Assembly: GCA_014058405.1 (NCBI GenBank)
Contig: CP047423.1
Span: 2,480,001-2,544,000 of the forward strand
Direction of reading: 5' to 3'
DNA: 64,000 nt
Origin: Candidatus Nitrospira kreftii
Lineage (GTDB): Bacteria > Nitrospirota > Nitrospiria > Nitrospirales > Nitrospiraceae
The position numbers and the translations under genes were made by a program. Position 1 is the first letter of the stretch. Each line of letters starts with the position of its first letter. The notes under the pieces were generated by a model that was not told the origin of the DNA, ran no database searches, and was given only the letters and a program-made list of their open reading frames with translations. Positions 9,865 to 19,061 of the stretch are shown here, one piece after another.

Positions 9865-12249
9865 TTATCCTCTGAGCTGTGCCAAGGCCTGTTCAGCCTC
9901 TTGTCGTCCATCAAATGCCTCTGTGCTTTTGAGCGCCTTTGAAAGAAAGGTTCGCGCCTCGGCACGTTTCCCGGACTGAAGAAATGCTATCCCGAGATGG
10001 TAATTCAGAACAGCGATTTCCGGTGATTTGGCGACTGCATACTTCATCAAACGAATCGCCTCTTCCTGCTGTCCCATTTTGAATCGCACCCAGCCGAGCG
10101 TATCGATGAAGAGAGGATGCGGAGCGTCTTTTTCAAAATCTCGGCTGAGCGCAAAGGCTTTTTGCAGACTTGATGGATCACCCTTTCGATCCACGAGCAA
10201 CACGGCGAGGTTATTCGCAGCCAGAACATTACGCGAATTGAGACGCAACACCGCCTCATAGGCAGCCAGGGCCGAATCGATTTGTCCCAGTTCCGAGCGA
10301 GCCGAGGCCAACAGCATGTACAATTCTTCACTTTCCGGATTGGCTTTGAGCCCGTCTTCCACAACCTGCGCAGCCATTTCCGGTTTCTTCTCGGATAGTA
10401 ACAAGGTCGTCCAATTCAACCACGGTGTCATCCACTTGGGGTTCAACTTCACCGCTTCACGATATTCATGAACAGCCGCTTCACGCTCGTCCGTCAGCGA
10501 TAACACCTCACCGAGTAATCCATGGGCGAATGGATGGTCAGAACGAGCGGCTAGGAGAGAGTTCAATCGTGTTTTCGCACGAGCCGTCTGACCGTCGGCA
10601 ACTTCCAGCCTTAGAAGAGACAGTAAGGGTTCCGGCTCGTTTGGAGCCAGCGTAGTTGCACGCTCATACGCATGCCTCGCATCACTCAAACGACGCTGGG
10701 CTTCATAAAAGCGTCCTTCGGCCAGTACCCCAACATAGTTCTCCACCGACAGTCGACGAAGCCGTGCCAACGTTTGCTCGGCCCCTTGCCGGTTCTTCGT
10801 TGCCAAATCGAGTGTCATCAACATGTCCAGCGCGGCGACATCATCGGGACGTTGTTTCAGAAGATCGTCCAGTCGTGCGCGGGCTTGCTGGTGGCGACCA
10901 CTCCTGCTCTCTAACACTGCCAGGGATCGTTTTGCCTCCACTTGGTCAGGATACAGCGCAACCGCTCGTTCAAAACTTTCCTTTGCAAGATTGGTTTCTC
11001 CGGTGAGTTGATAGGCTTGACCAAGTAAGTACTGTACTGTTGCCAATTCCGGTTGATCGTGCAGGACCGTCCGAAATGCCTGAACGGCATCCTTTCCATT
11101 CCGCCTGGCCAGCGCCATACGGCCTACGAGGATCAGTCCCTCAGAAGATCGAGGGTTCTCACTCAACACCTCTTGTACTTGTCGCTCCGCGTCGCTTTCC
11201 CGTCCGGCGAGAAGATCCATCTCTGCAAGCTTCACTTTAGCTTCCAACTCAACCGGTTTGTGCTTGAACTCCTGTACCAATGCGACGTACCGCTCTCTGG
11301 CCTTGTCGTCCTGCCCACTCTTCCGGTACAGCGCGGCAAGTCCGAATTGGATGTGGCTTGAGTACGGCAATGTCGTGGCGGCATGAAGAAGCACCCGTTC
11401 CGCTGCAGATACATCCTTCCGACTCACAAAAAAGTCTGCCAACACGAGATGACGCTCTTCGCTGTCAGGCTCCGATACAATCGCCTCGCGCAAGACCGAT
11501 TCGGCCTTATCGTACGCATTGCGACCCATATGAAATCTGGCCAACCGTATTCGATGGTCCATGGATTGAGGTTCAGCCTCGATCATTCGACGAACGACGG
11601 CTTCCGCGCCGACCCAATCCTTTGCTCTCGTCAGAATGGTATGCAAATTGTTGAGAAGGTCCAGGTCTCTCGGATGATCGGCTAAGGAGCGTGTCAGTGT
11701 GCGTTCCGCTTCACGATACCGTTCTTGCTGGCCGTATAACGTCGCAAGGAGGATGGCGACATCCGGCTCGGTCGGAAACTCGCGTGCCAGTGCTTCCGCC
11801 CTTGGAATCACTATCGGAATGGTCTCTTTCGTCACGGCCTCTGCGGCAATCTTCAGGGCGCTCGCCTGAGGGTGGCGGGGCTCCTTCTTCAGCACCGTAT
11901 CCGCCACCTCGATCACCTGTTCCGTCAACCGGGCCTCGAGGTAGTACTTACCGAGCGTAATCAAGGCAGCCGTGTGATCAGGGACCAACCGGACAGCTTC
12001 TTGGTAAAGTTGAACCGCATTGCGCCAATTCTTTTCTTTTTCTTCAACCTGAGCGAACAGATAATAAGCCTCTCCCTCTTTCGGATCGATTTTCAGGACA
12101 TTCCGGAGTGCAACTCTCGCTTTGGGATAATTCGCCACGTCCATATACTCGTGCGCACGAGCAAAGTACTTGGCCTTCTTCTCCTCAGGGCCGCCACAGG
12201 CCGTCAGTGCAATTACGGCCAGCAGCAGAATGCCGATTCCAATACTCAT
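9865..12249 (-). CDS. prsT: PrsT-like TPR lipoprotein of the exosortase system
   Basis: The 794-residue protein starts with a lipoprotein signal (IGILLLAVIALTACGG; lipobox LTAC at 15-18) and is otherwise nearly all tetratricopeptide repeats, about 20 helix pairs, from DVANYPKARVALRNVLKIDP to the C-terminus. Length, lipobox and repeat content match the giant TPR protein PrsT, consistently found in exosortase/EPS loci. PrsT proteins are thought to organise envelope assembly rather than act catalytically. It lies between the WecA-like transferase (gap 73 bp) and the exporter (gap 9 bp). Confidence 0.9.
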   Translation of the reverse strand: MSIGIGILLLAVIALTACGGPEEKKAKYFARAHEYMDVANYPKARVALRNVLKIDPKEGEAYYLFAQVEEKEKNWRNAVQLYQEAVRLVPDHTAALITLGKYYLEARLTEQVIEVADTVLKKEPRHPQASALKIAAEAVTKETIPIVIPRAEALAREFPTEPDVAILLATLYGQQERYREAERTLTRSLADHPRDLDLLNNLHTILTRAKDWVGAEAVVRRMIEAEPQSMDHRIRLARFHMGRNAYDKAESVLREAIVSEPDSEERHLVLADFFVSRKDVSAAERVLLHAATTLPYSSHIQFGLAALYRKSGQDDKARERYVALVQEFKHKPVELEAKVKLAEMDLLAGRESDAERQVQEVLSENPRSSEGLILVGRMALARRNGKDAVQAFRTVLHDQPELATVQYLLGQAYQLTGETNLAKESFERAVALYPDQVEAKRSLAVLESRSGRHQQARARLDDLLKQRPDDVAALDMLMTLDLATKNRQGAEQTLARLRRLSVENYVGVLAEGRFYEAQRRLSDARHAYERATTLAPNEPEPLLSLLRLEVADGQTARAKTRLNSLLAARSDHPFAHGLLGEVLSLTDEREAAVHEYREAVKLNPKWMTPWLNWTTLLLSEKKPEMAAQVVEDGLKANPESEELYMLLASARSELGQIDSALAAYEAVLRLNSRNVLAANNLAVLLVDRKGDPSSLQKAFALSRDFEKDAPHPLFIDTLGWVRFKMGQQEEAIRLMKYAVAKSPEIAVLNYHLGIAFLQSGKRAEARTFLSKALKSTEAFDGRQEAEQALAQLRG

Positions 12250-12322
12250 ATTGAACGTCCACCCCTGTATGCTTTACAGGAAAGCTGTTTCATAGACTTA
12301 GGTTATTACGTAACTCGTTTCG

Positions 12323-13957
12323 CTACAACAAAATCCGAATTCCGAGTCCGAAAAGAATCCAGAGCGAAACGAGTCCCAACTGTTTGACACGGCTGGAAAA
12401 TGCGTGGAGCAGCAATTCGAAGGAAAAAAAGAGGACCATCAATTTGGCCGCAAAGATACCCAAATGCGAGATATCCGCGCTGACTTCCGGCAGAAGCGGG
12501 AATGTAACGGCCAGAAATACCATCAAATAGTCGAGTGGGGTCGTCTGAAATCGATTGTCTTCATTGAAGCGGAGACTCAAGATCACCATGACGGCCACGA
12601 CTACAAAAAATGCATTGTGCGCAATCGTCACCGCAGACACGCCGTACATACGCGATCCATCGCTGACGTACAGCAAGAATGTCGTTCCCACATAGAGACC
12701 GCCCCGCACAAAGTACGGCGCCACCTGGGAAGACAATGACAGACCGAGCAGCACGATCCCAAACAACGCGATCGAGAGATACCCCACGTCATTCGGGACG
12801 GTCGATGGAAGAAACACCAAGGCAATGAGGAACAACGGCACAGCCACGGCTAAAAATCGGATCGGCATATCCGTGAGCCACGGGCCACTCATAAGCCGTG
12901 TCACAGTACGATTCGATAGAAAGACTCCCTCGCGCGATGCGGGAGCAGGAAGAAACCCTCGTCCGGCGGCAACAAAGAGGATCAATACCGTGACGGCGAG
13001 TGCGAGATACAGCGGTAGGATTACGGTATCCGTTTCCCATCGCAGCACATACGCGATGCCTAACATGCTTGCCTGAATGAGATAGATCACGCTCACGGCT
13101 TCGTAATGAGTGAGTCCAACACGCAGGATTTTATGATGGACATGAGCACGGTCACCGACAAATGGAGACCGCCCCTCAGCCAACCGTTGACCCGTCACGC
13201 CGAGCGTGTCCAGAAACGGCAACCCCAATAGGAAGAGAGCAAGACTCGGACTGAACGGACCGCGTGATGAATCCGTCAGCAGAATGGCCAGCACGCCCAT
13301 CATGAATCCTAGGAGCTGACTTCCCCCATCTCCCATAAAAATTCGTGCGGGGTACGTGTTGTATCGCAAAAACCCCAAGAGCGCCCCAAGGAAAGGAACG
13401 GTCAGCATCAGGACGGTTGCATCACTGGAAAGATACGCCAAATAGGCAATTCCGCTCAGCGTCAGAAATGACAGTCCGCCCGCCAGGCCATCTAGCCCAT
13501 CCGTGAGGTTCACGGCGTTTGACACCCCAATGAGAAACACGATGGTGAAAAGCATTCCAGCCCATGCAGGCACTTCCGTGTCAGGCAGAAATGGAAGAGT
13601 CGTAAACGAAATGCCCCCGCCCAAGACGACGGCGAGAGCGCCAAGCAGCTGCCCGAGTAATTTTGTCCGATAACCAAGGTCAACGCGATCATCCCATACG
13701 CCGAATCCTACGATAATCACACATCCCAGCAACACGGAGAGCGTGGTGTCATCCTTTGCCCCCCACCAAGCAATCGACGCGCACGCGCCGATGGCAAAGG
13801 CAAGGCCTCCGATACGCGGGACTGGATGCTCGTGTACTTTTCGCCCCCCGGGCAAATCCATCACCTGAAATCGTTCCGCCATCAGCCGTAGAGGCGGAAT
13901 CAATCCCATGCACAGGAGCAATGCAGTCATAGAGCTGAAAAAGAGTTCATTGATCAT
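12323..13957 (-). CDS. WecA/MraY-family undecaprenyl-phosphate sugar-1-phosphate transferase with C-terminal membrane extension
   Basis: The 544-residue polytopic membrane protein carries the hallmarks of the GT4 polyprenyl-phosphate family: VNLTDGLDGLAGG (catalytic Asp), RIFMGDGGSQ and the basic RAHVHHKILR loop. These enzymes load the first sugar phosphate on undecaprenyl phosphate at the inner membrane, starting polysaccharide synthesis. The usual domain ends near residue 340. Here about 200 more residues with roughly six hydrophobic segments follow, possibly another membrane domain of unknown role. The gene sits between xrtD and prsT. Confidence 0.88.
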   Translation of the reverse strand: MINELFFSSMTALLLCMGLIPPLRLMAERFQVMDLPGGRKVHEHPVPRIGGLAFAIGACASIAWWGAKDDTTLSVLLGCVIIVGFGVWDDRVDLGYRTKLLGQLLGALAVVLGGGISFTTLPFLPDTEVPAWAGMLFTIVFLIGVSNAVNLTDGLDGLAGGLSFLTLSGIAYLAYLSSDATVLMLTVPFLGALLGFLRYNTYPARIFMGDGGSQLLGFMMGVLAILLTDSSRGPFSPSLALFLLGLPFLDTLGVTGQRLAEGRSPFVGDRAHVHHKILRVGLTHYEAVSVIYLIQASMLGIAYVLRWETDTVILPLYLALAVTVLILFVAAGRGFLPAPASREGVFLSNRTVTRLMSGPWLTDMPIRFLAVAVPLFLIALVFLPSTVPNDVGYLSIALFGIVLLGLSLSSQVAPYFVRGGLYVGTTFLLYVSDGSRMYGVSAVTIAHNAFFVVVAVMVILSLRFNEDNRFQTTPLDYLMVFLAVTFPLLPEVSADISHLGIFAAKLMVLFFSFELLLHAFSSRVKQLGLVSLWILFGLGIRILL

Positions 13958-13990
13958 CGATCAGACTCTCACTCGTTTTTCGGTTCCTAA

Positions 13991-15568
13991 TCAGTCCGGC
14001 ACAAACCTACTCAGCTCTGGCCCTATCTCAGCTGCAAACGCCTCAAGACGTTGGTCGACCATCGCCTCTGTTTCCCCTGCCCCCACAAGCGAGGCCATTC
14101 GGACCAGCGCGCCGTCGGTGCGTTGACGCGATACGGCATCCCACAGCAAGTACACCTTCACTAAATATTCATCCGCTAAATATCGGTCTCGTTGTTTGAA
14201 CCAGTACAGGACGATCTGCTTCTGGTCCCCCTTATGAATGACGGCACGATTGACCATGAGTGGCTGCAGTATCTTCGCTGACGACGGCAATTCTTTATGG
14301 GTAATGGAGGTGATTTCCCAACCGCCACCAGGCAGACAACTCTTCGGGGAATGGGCGGACTGTCCTTTCCGTTGTGATTGATAATAGGCCGCATAGAAAT
14401 TGACCCGATCTCCATAGCTGGAACGATAATCGGCCAACACATAGTCGTCGAATCGGAGTCTGTCGATATACTGTTTTTCCAGTGGGAAGCGCTCGCCTCG
14501 CCATCCGTTGACCTCCATCGGAAAGTCAATGAAGGCCGCGCGTGACGGAGGCGTTTCTGCACGATCCACCAGAGAGGTCGAGAGCAGCGTGAAGGGCGCG
14601 AGAATCGCCACGCTGCAGAGATAGGCCGGACCGAGAGATGGCAAGATCCGCCTTGGCAACGACAGGGCACTCCCTTGCGAACCCTCTCCATCCTGATCAC
14701 ACCAGGATAGTTGCGCCAGAAAAGGTCGGTATGGTGCTACCGTCCCAATCCGCCCCAACAGTCCCATTTCTATAATCAGAAACGCCAAACTCACCATGAA
14801 AATGACCCATCCTTCGAATAGATGGTAGAAACCTTCCGCGGCGCCCTTGCCATAGAGTTCAACTAGCACGCCGATCATGCCGATCCTGAAACCATTAATG
14901 AGAATGGAGATGGGAATTGCTGAGAGTACGAGAACTACCCGCTTCCACATCTTGTCCTTAAACAAATAGGCGCAGAGCAACGCCAGAGATGTCAAAGGCA
15001 GGAGATAGCGAATTCCGCTGCAGGCTTCGACAACCTGGAGCTGAACCTGCCCAAGATCGATGACATTCCCTTCGCGAAAGGCCATCACCCCAACGAGCTG
15101 CAAACACCCAACCCCAAGCGATGAAGACCACAACTGCAGTTGACTCGATAGGTTGGCGTAGAAAAAGACTGGTAACGGAACAGCCGTGAGGAGATAGCCG
15201 AGTGGAAACGCAATAGCCTTTGCCCCACGAATTCCCACCAAGGCAATCACCAACCCGACAATCACGATCCAGAGCGAGAGATGGAGAACCACATACAACG
15301 TGGCCAATTCGCCGACTACATAGAGCATGAGCCCCACAAAGATAACGCCGAGCCCCCACCATGCTCGTTCTCTTGGAACTTGCATCAATCGATGCCGTGA
15401 TTGCCAAACCAAAAACCCACTAATCAGAGGCACAAACATTCCATGGCTATAATCGTCACTTCCAATCCAATGATTGAACAGAAACAGCAGGCTATCCGAA
15501 TACATATAGGACAATAACGCGATGACCACGACTGAGCTGAAGATCAGGTAGCGTGTACTGGTCATCAT
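13991..15568 (-). CDS. xrtD: exosortase-EpsI fusion, XrtD type (VPLPA-CTERM specific)
   Basis: The 525-residue protein has an N-terminal membrane exosortase domain (about eight helices to residue ~275) and a C-terminal EpsI domain (about 330-520). The transpeptidase-like triad is visible: Cys183 in VVEACSGIRY, Arg228 in INGFRIGMIG and His249 in GFYHLFEGW. Exosortases cut and sort proteins bearing a C-terminal PEP-CTERM-like signal. The fused EpsI and the two neighbouring VPLPA-CTERM genes point to the XrtD subclass. A gap of 178 bp with a hairpin terminator separates it from the first substrate gene, so it may start a separate transcript. Confidence 0.9.
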   Translation of the reverse strand: MMTSTRYLIFSSVVVIALLSYMYSDSLLFLFNHWIGSDDYSHGMFVPLISGFLVWQSRHRLMQVPRERAWWGLGVIFVGLMLYVVGELATLYVVLHLSLWIVIVGLVIALVGIRGAKAIAFPLGYLLTAVPLPVFFYANLSSQLQLWSSSLGVGCLQLVGVMAFREGNVIDLGQVQLQVVEACSGIRYLLPLTSLALLCAYLFKDKMWKRVVLVLSAIPISILINGFRIGMIGVLVELYGKGAAEGFYHLFEGWVIFMVSLAFLIIEMGLLGRIGTVAPYRPFLAQLSWCDQDGEGSQGSALSLPRRILPSLGPAYLCSVAILAPFTLLSTSLVDRAETPPSRAAFIDFPMEVNGWRGERFPLEKQYIDRLRFDDYVLADYRSSYGDRVNFYAAYYQSQRKGQSAHSPKSCLPGGGWEITSITHKELPSSAKILQPLMVNRAVIHKGDQKQIVLYWFKQRDRYLADEYLVKVYLLWDAVSRQRTDGALVRMASLVGAGETEAMVDQRLEAFAAEIGPELSRFVPD

Positions 15569-15689
15569 GAACCACTCATTCGAACGTTGATAAGGAATGA
15601 GCCGAACAAGCTGTCGGTCTAGAAGAACAGGTCGACGCCTGATTTTCTATCGGAACCTGCTATCTGTCGATTGATTTCAAAGAAAGAAC

Positions 15690-15721
15690 GGGTCTGATAC
15701 TTCTCAGGGGGTATCAGACCC
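15690..15721 (-). terminator. hairpin terminator after first VPLPA gene
   Basis: A perfect 11-bp stem (GGGTCTGATAC at 15690-15700, GTATCAGACCC at 15711-15721) with a 10-nt loop lies 26 bp beyond the VPLPA gene stop. On the transcribed strand it is followed by GTTCTTTCTTTG, a T-rich but imperfect tail. The same hairpin follows the second VPLPA gene. Confidence 0.7.
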
Positions 15722-15746
15722 GAGCCGTCAAATGCGAGGGATTCAA

Positions 15747-16433
15747 TTACGCCTTGGCCCCGTGGAGATTTCTTAACCCTCCCGCTCCCAGACCAACCAG
15801 CAAAATCAGACCGGCACCGAACAGAAGCACGGCCGCCGGCAATGGAACAGCGGTTAACGAGGTAACGACTCCAGAAACTACTCCCGGCACACCAATAAGT
15901 CCAAAGACCAGTCGAAAATCGTTAACTTCATTGAAGGAGGACACACTTGGAGGAGACATTAGCAAAGCATCGCTGCCGAAAAGCGTGTCTGGTCCAAAAA
16001 GTGATATGGCAAAGAATCTGGGACCTAAAAGATTCACATTATTGCCATTGATCTGTTCCATGGCCGCGAACAAACCATCAGTCAGCGACCCAGTATTCGT
16101 CAGCAGATCATTAAGGATTTCGATGCTTCCTGCAGAAGAAGGCCTCAGCGTGGCCGTGTAGCCTCCAATTGTCACGTTGAAGCTTTGGACCTCGTAGAAC
16201 CCGTAGGAGCTGTCGCCAGGCTCTTGATCCGCCATGTCGACAGTCATGGAGCCTTTCATCGTCATGGAGTTGTTGAATTGTGATGACACTAGTGGGTTGA
16301 CTTCCCTCACGTCCCCAGTAAAGTTATAGGTAATCGATGCCGCCATGGCTGGCGTGGCCACCAAGCCGCTGCACAGTACCAGCCCAGCCGCCAGTATGCC
16401 CCCTCTCCTAAACCATGGTTTAATCATCCGCAT
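15747..16433 (-). CDS. VPLPA-CTERM sorting-signal protein (exosortase substrate) 1
   Basis: The 228-residue protein has a signal peptide (RRGGILAAGLVLCSGLVATP, then AMA|AS) and a C-terminal sorting signal starting VPLPA at residue 196, followed by a hydrophobic helix (AVLLFGAGLILLVGLGAGG) and a basic end (LRNLHGAKA). This three-part tail defines VPLPA-CTERM substrates of XrtD. The body (ITYNFTGDVREVNPLV...) is beta-rich with no enzyme motif seen. Its paralogue lies next upstream. AGAAGGAG just before the start is a good ribosome site, and a sigma-54 promoter precedes it. It is likely a secreted matrix or surface protein. Confidence 0.92.
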   Translation of the reverse strand: MRMIKPWFRRGGILAAGLVLCSGLVATPAMAASITYNFTGDVREVNPLVSSQFNNSMTMKGSMTVDMADQEPGDSSYGFYEVQSFNVTIGGYTATLRPSSAGSIEILNDLLTNTGSLTDGLFAAMEQINGNNVNLLGPRFFAISLFGPDTLFGSDALLMSPPSVSSFNEVNDFRLVFGLIGVPGVVSGVVTSLTAVPLPAAVLLFGAGLILLVGLGAGGLRNLHGAKA

Positions 16434-16490
16434 ATTACCGCTCCTTCTAGATGTTGGTACATTAGGAACTCGTATGAGCGGGGAATGTTC

Positions 16491-16506
16491 AGCAAGTTCC
16501 AGACCA
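16491..16506 (-). promoter_or_regulatory. sigma-54 (-24/-12) promoter for VPLPA gene 1
   Basis: On the minus strand the sequence is TGGTCTGGAACTTGCT, matching TGG-N10-GC with the TTGCT -12 block. It ends 57 bp before the start codon. A near-identical element occupies the same position ahead of the paralogous gene. Confidence 0.65.
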
Positions 16507-16652
16507 TTCGGTAAACCTTCTATGTCACTAGAAACGAAGGACAGCGAGTGAGGTTTTCTAAATCGGCTACGTGCAGATTCCTTCTACGGTGTTCAATTAT
16601 GCAAATATCTTATGGTACCAGGCGATCTGTCGATTGATTTCGAAGAAAGAAC

Positions 16653-16684
16653 GGGTCTGATACCCCTCAGGGGGTATCAGACCC
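16653..16684 (-). terminator. hairpin terminator after second VPLPA gene
   Basis: A perfect 14-bp stem (GGGTCTGATACCCC at 16653-16666, GGGGTATCAGACCC at 16671-16684) with a TCAG loop, 25 bp past the stop. The flank (GATCTGTCGATTGATTTC) is nearly identical to that of the 15690 hairpin, so the terminator was duplicated with the gene. Confidence 0.75.
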
Positions 16685-16709
16685 TAGCTGTCAGAAGCGA
16701 GGTGTTCGA

Positions 16710-17372
16710 CTAGGCCCTAGATCCGCGGAGATTCCTCAACCCACCTGCGCCCAAACCGACCAATGAGATAAGCCCGGCACCGAACAGAATCACGGCCGCC
16801 GGCAAAGGCACGGCTGTCAGACTGGTGATCGACCCGCGTAACGCAACCGGATCCCCATTGCTATCTTCAAACATGAGTCGCCATCTCGCCGCACTCACCG
16901 TCGCCAAACTGGGCGGATCTTGGAGATTGGTACTCGTAAGCAAATCACCGTCACCGTCGAAACGCAGATCAAACCTAAATGGGCTAAAATCACCGACCTG
17001 CGGTCCTGTTGCAGCCGTCACCAGACCCCAACGATCTCCCAGCAACCCGCCACCGAGGTTGGTGTTCTGCGAAATCGTTACCGCATTCGCGCCAGGAGCC
17101 AAGACCGACGTATAGCTTCCGGATCCACTACCGATCGTCAGGCTCATGCCGGTCACTGCGCTGTTGTATATCCCCCCGCTGCCGCTCGTCCCATTGTCGA
17201 ATTGAAAGGATCCGGTAATTGGGGTCATACCAAGAGGATCGCCATCAAAGTTTCCAGTGAACGAATAGGTCACCAGAGCAGCGTGAGCCGCAGTCAAAGG
17301 AACCAAGAGGGAACAAACCGCAACAGCTGCCAGCATGCCCCCTCTCCTAAACCAGGTTTTCATCATCCGCAT
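16710..17372 (-). CDS. VPLPA-CTERM sorting-signal protein (exosortase substrate) 2
   Basis: The 220-residue paralogue shares its start (MRMMKTWFRRGGMLAAVAVC against MRMIKPWFRRGGILAAGLVL) and tail (VPLPAAVILFGAGL from residue 188, ending LRNLRGSRA) with the neighbouring gene, while the middle has diverged and is Gly/Ser-rich (GSGSGSYTSVLAPGAN). Signal peptide, VPLPA motif, helix and basic end mark it as an XrtD substrate. Its promoter-like element and terminator hairpin also match those of the neighbour, showing a tandem duplication of a complete transcription unit of about 0.95 kb. Molecular function is unknown. Confidence 0.92.
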   Translation of the reverse strand: MRMMKTWFRRGGMLAAVAVCSLLVPLTAAHAALVTYSFTGNFDGDPLGMTPITGSFQFDNGTSGSGGIYNSAVTGMSLTIGSGSGSYTSVLAPGANAVTISQNTNLGGGLLGDRWGLVTAATGPQVGDFSPFRFDLRFDGDGDLLTSTNLQDPPSLATVSAARWRLMFEDSNGDPVALRGSITSLTAVPLPAAVILFGAGLISLVGLGAGGLRNLRGSRA

Positions 17373-17428
17373 ATCACCGCTCCTTCTAAAGGTTGATCAT
17401 TAGGAACACACATGAACATGAATTACCC

Positions 17429-17444
17429 AGCAAATCCTGGACCA
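17429..17444 (-). promoter_or_regulatory. sigma-54 (-24/-12) promoter for VPLPA gene 2
   Basis: The minus strand reads TGGTCCAGGATTTGCT, a TGG-N10-GC element ending 56 bp before the start codon, in the same place as in the paralogous unit. The rest of the 321-bp gap 17373-17693 holds no gene I can support. Confidence 0.65.
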
Positions 17445-17693
17445 TCGTCTGATGATTCTATGTTCTTGAAAACTAAGAACGACGGAGGCAAGTCAGATCG
17501 GCAACTGTGTCTAGAATCCTGCAACGGTGTTCAAGTATGTACGCGGCATGCAGAAGGCAGCACAAATTGCATGCTTATTAGAATCTCAATAGCCGGCGCA
17601 ACAGTTAATCTGAGGAGGCCTGATTGCATGGAAGCACTAAACGCGTTAAGAGTTACTTCGAATAGAGAGCAAAATCAATTATCATGTCCGATA

Positions 17694-18464
17694 TCACCTG
17701 CGAAATACTGCGTTTCGTGCATAAAAGAACATAAAGTACAGTGAAGAAAGCAGACCAAAGTTTTCAATTTCTCGGTATATTTGCCATTGCCTCTTAGACT
17801 TCGCAAACTTATTTCTGGATATGGAATCCTTGCGAACGCGATAACCGGTCAATCTTCTCTTGTAGTTATGGGCAACGTGATCCGATTCGCGCAATAGCCT
17901 CAACCAGAGGGCATAATCCTGGCCAGTTCGAATATTAACCATCTGTATCTGCGGTAATTTTGTTTTATCGAGAATGACGGTCGAACACCCGACCGTACAC
18001 GACTTTTTCAACAAATCATTTCTTGCGATTTTATCCAGTGAATTAGAATCGATCACTTTTTCATCGAAATGACCGTTGCCATAATACAACGAGTACCCCG
18101 TGAAGGAGAACGCACTATCATTGGCTTTCATAAAGGCTAGCTGCAGCTCCAGTTTGTTTTCGAGCCATACATCGTCAGCATCCAAGAAGGCAATATATCG
18201 GCCTCTAGCATTTTTTAAACTATTGTTTCTGGCAATCGCCGCCCCGCTGTTTTCGTTCAGCCTAAAGTACCTCACTCTCCGATCATGTCTGGCCAACTCT
18301 TCGATGACCTGTTGCGTGCCATCCAAAGAACAATCATCTGTAATTAACAGCTCAAGATTCCTATATGACTGGGTTAAGACGCTCGCAATAGATTCTCCAA
18401 TGTACTGTTCGGAGTTATAAGCTGGCATGATCACCGACACCATATCATCATGATCGTTTTCCAT
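17694..18464 (-). CDS. family 2 glycosyltransferase
   Basis: The 256-residue enzyme starts MENDHDDMVSVIMPAYNSEQ and has the GT-A pattern of family 2: VSVIMPAYNSE, LLITDDCSLDGT and the DxD-like FLDADDVW that binds the metal and nucleotide sugar. It would add a sugar to a lipid-linked glycan on the cytoplasmic face. I chose the ATG at 18464 because GAAGGTG lies just upstream and similarity begins directly after it. The C-terminus has a hydrophobic patch (LLSSLYFMFFYARNAV). Base composition is AT-richer than the flanking exosortase operon, suggesting transfer. Confidence 0.85.
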   Translation of the reverse strand: MENDHDDMVSVIMPAYNSEQYIGESIASVLTQSYRNLELLITDDCSLDGTQQVIEELARHDRRVRYFRLNENSGAAIARNNSLKNARGRYIAFLDADDVWLENKLELQLAFMKANDSAFSFTGYSLYYGNGHFDEKVIDSNSLDKIARNDLLKKSCTVGCSTVILDKTKLPQIQMVNIRTGQDYALWLRLLRESDHVAHNYKRRLTGYRVRKDSISRNKFAKSKRQWQIYREIENFGLLSSLYFMFFYARNAVFRR

Positions 18465-18658
18465 TGTGACACCTTCAGTGTTCAAGGAATCGGCCAAGTT
18501 CAATGGTCGTGTTCGCTGTAATAGAAAAGCTTCCAACTTGTGCAGTCCCTAATGTTATGCAGCCAGCCCCATCCCAACCCGGGATCGAAACCACCTTGAA
18601 TTGATCGTTCAGATACAAATGCGAGCTGGACGTTTACTTAATTAGGACCAGATAGATT

Positions 18659-19061
18659 CCCCCGCCTTTACAGGTAGCCGGTTGACCATATTCCGCCGCG
18701 ATCCCAATACACCCTATCTAGAAACCGAAACTTGTCCCGCAGCCCCCGACTCGTGTTCTTCTTGATCGTCTCCACCGCAAAACTCAGGTTGTATTTCAGG
18801 TGGATCACCATGTGCACATGCGCATGACCCTTGTCGATTCCGATCTCCGTGACGTGCCAGTCTGGGCAATATTTCTCCACTTCTAGCGACTTGACTTGTA
18901 AGCACTTGCCCACGCGCTCAACAAGAATCTTGCGGCGGTATCTGGTCACTCACACGATATGGTACTACGTCCTGTAGACCGTGTAGGCCGCTCCGTGCAG
19001 TTTCACGCAGCTCATTCTACCGGAAGCCGCGGGACCTTGCTCACACCCCCGCCTGTACAGG
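18659..19061 (-). mobile_element. IS200/IS605-family remnant
   Basis: A degraded TnpA gene lies between two copies of the same 16-bp sequence (CCCCCGCCTTTACAGG at 18659-18674 and CCCCCGCCTGTACAGG at 19046-19061, one mismatch). The second copy includes the perfect palindrome GCCTGTACAGGC. These probably represent the subterminal hairpin regions of the element. No accessory TnpB/IscB gene is present. The left end has run into the 3' end of the methyltransferase gene. Confidence 0.65.
18668..19015 (-). pseudogene. IS200/IS605 TnpA (Y1 HUH transposase), disrupted
   Basis: Reading from the ATG at 19013-19015 gives MSCVKLHGAAYTVYRT, a TAG stop where Gln is expected, YHIV, a TGA stop where Trp is expected, then VTRYRRKIL. 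The family pattern is YRTQYHIVWVTRYRRKIL. The frame then stays open with the HUH motif (KGHAHVHMVI) and ends early at GGIWSTGYL, before the region that should carry the catalytic tyrosine. Two nonsense changes plus a C-terminal truncation make this inactive. Confidence 0.85.

Noticed and set aside
17412..17744. 110-codon frame in the VPLPA gene upstream region
   Set aside because: It overlaps the sigma-54 promoter, has no ribosome site or recognisable domain and runs into the glycosyltransferase gene on the opposite strand.
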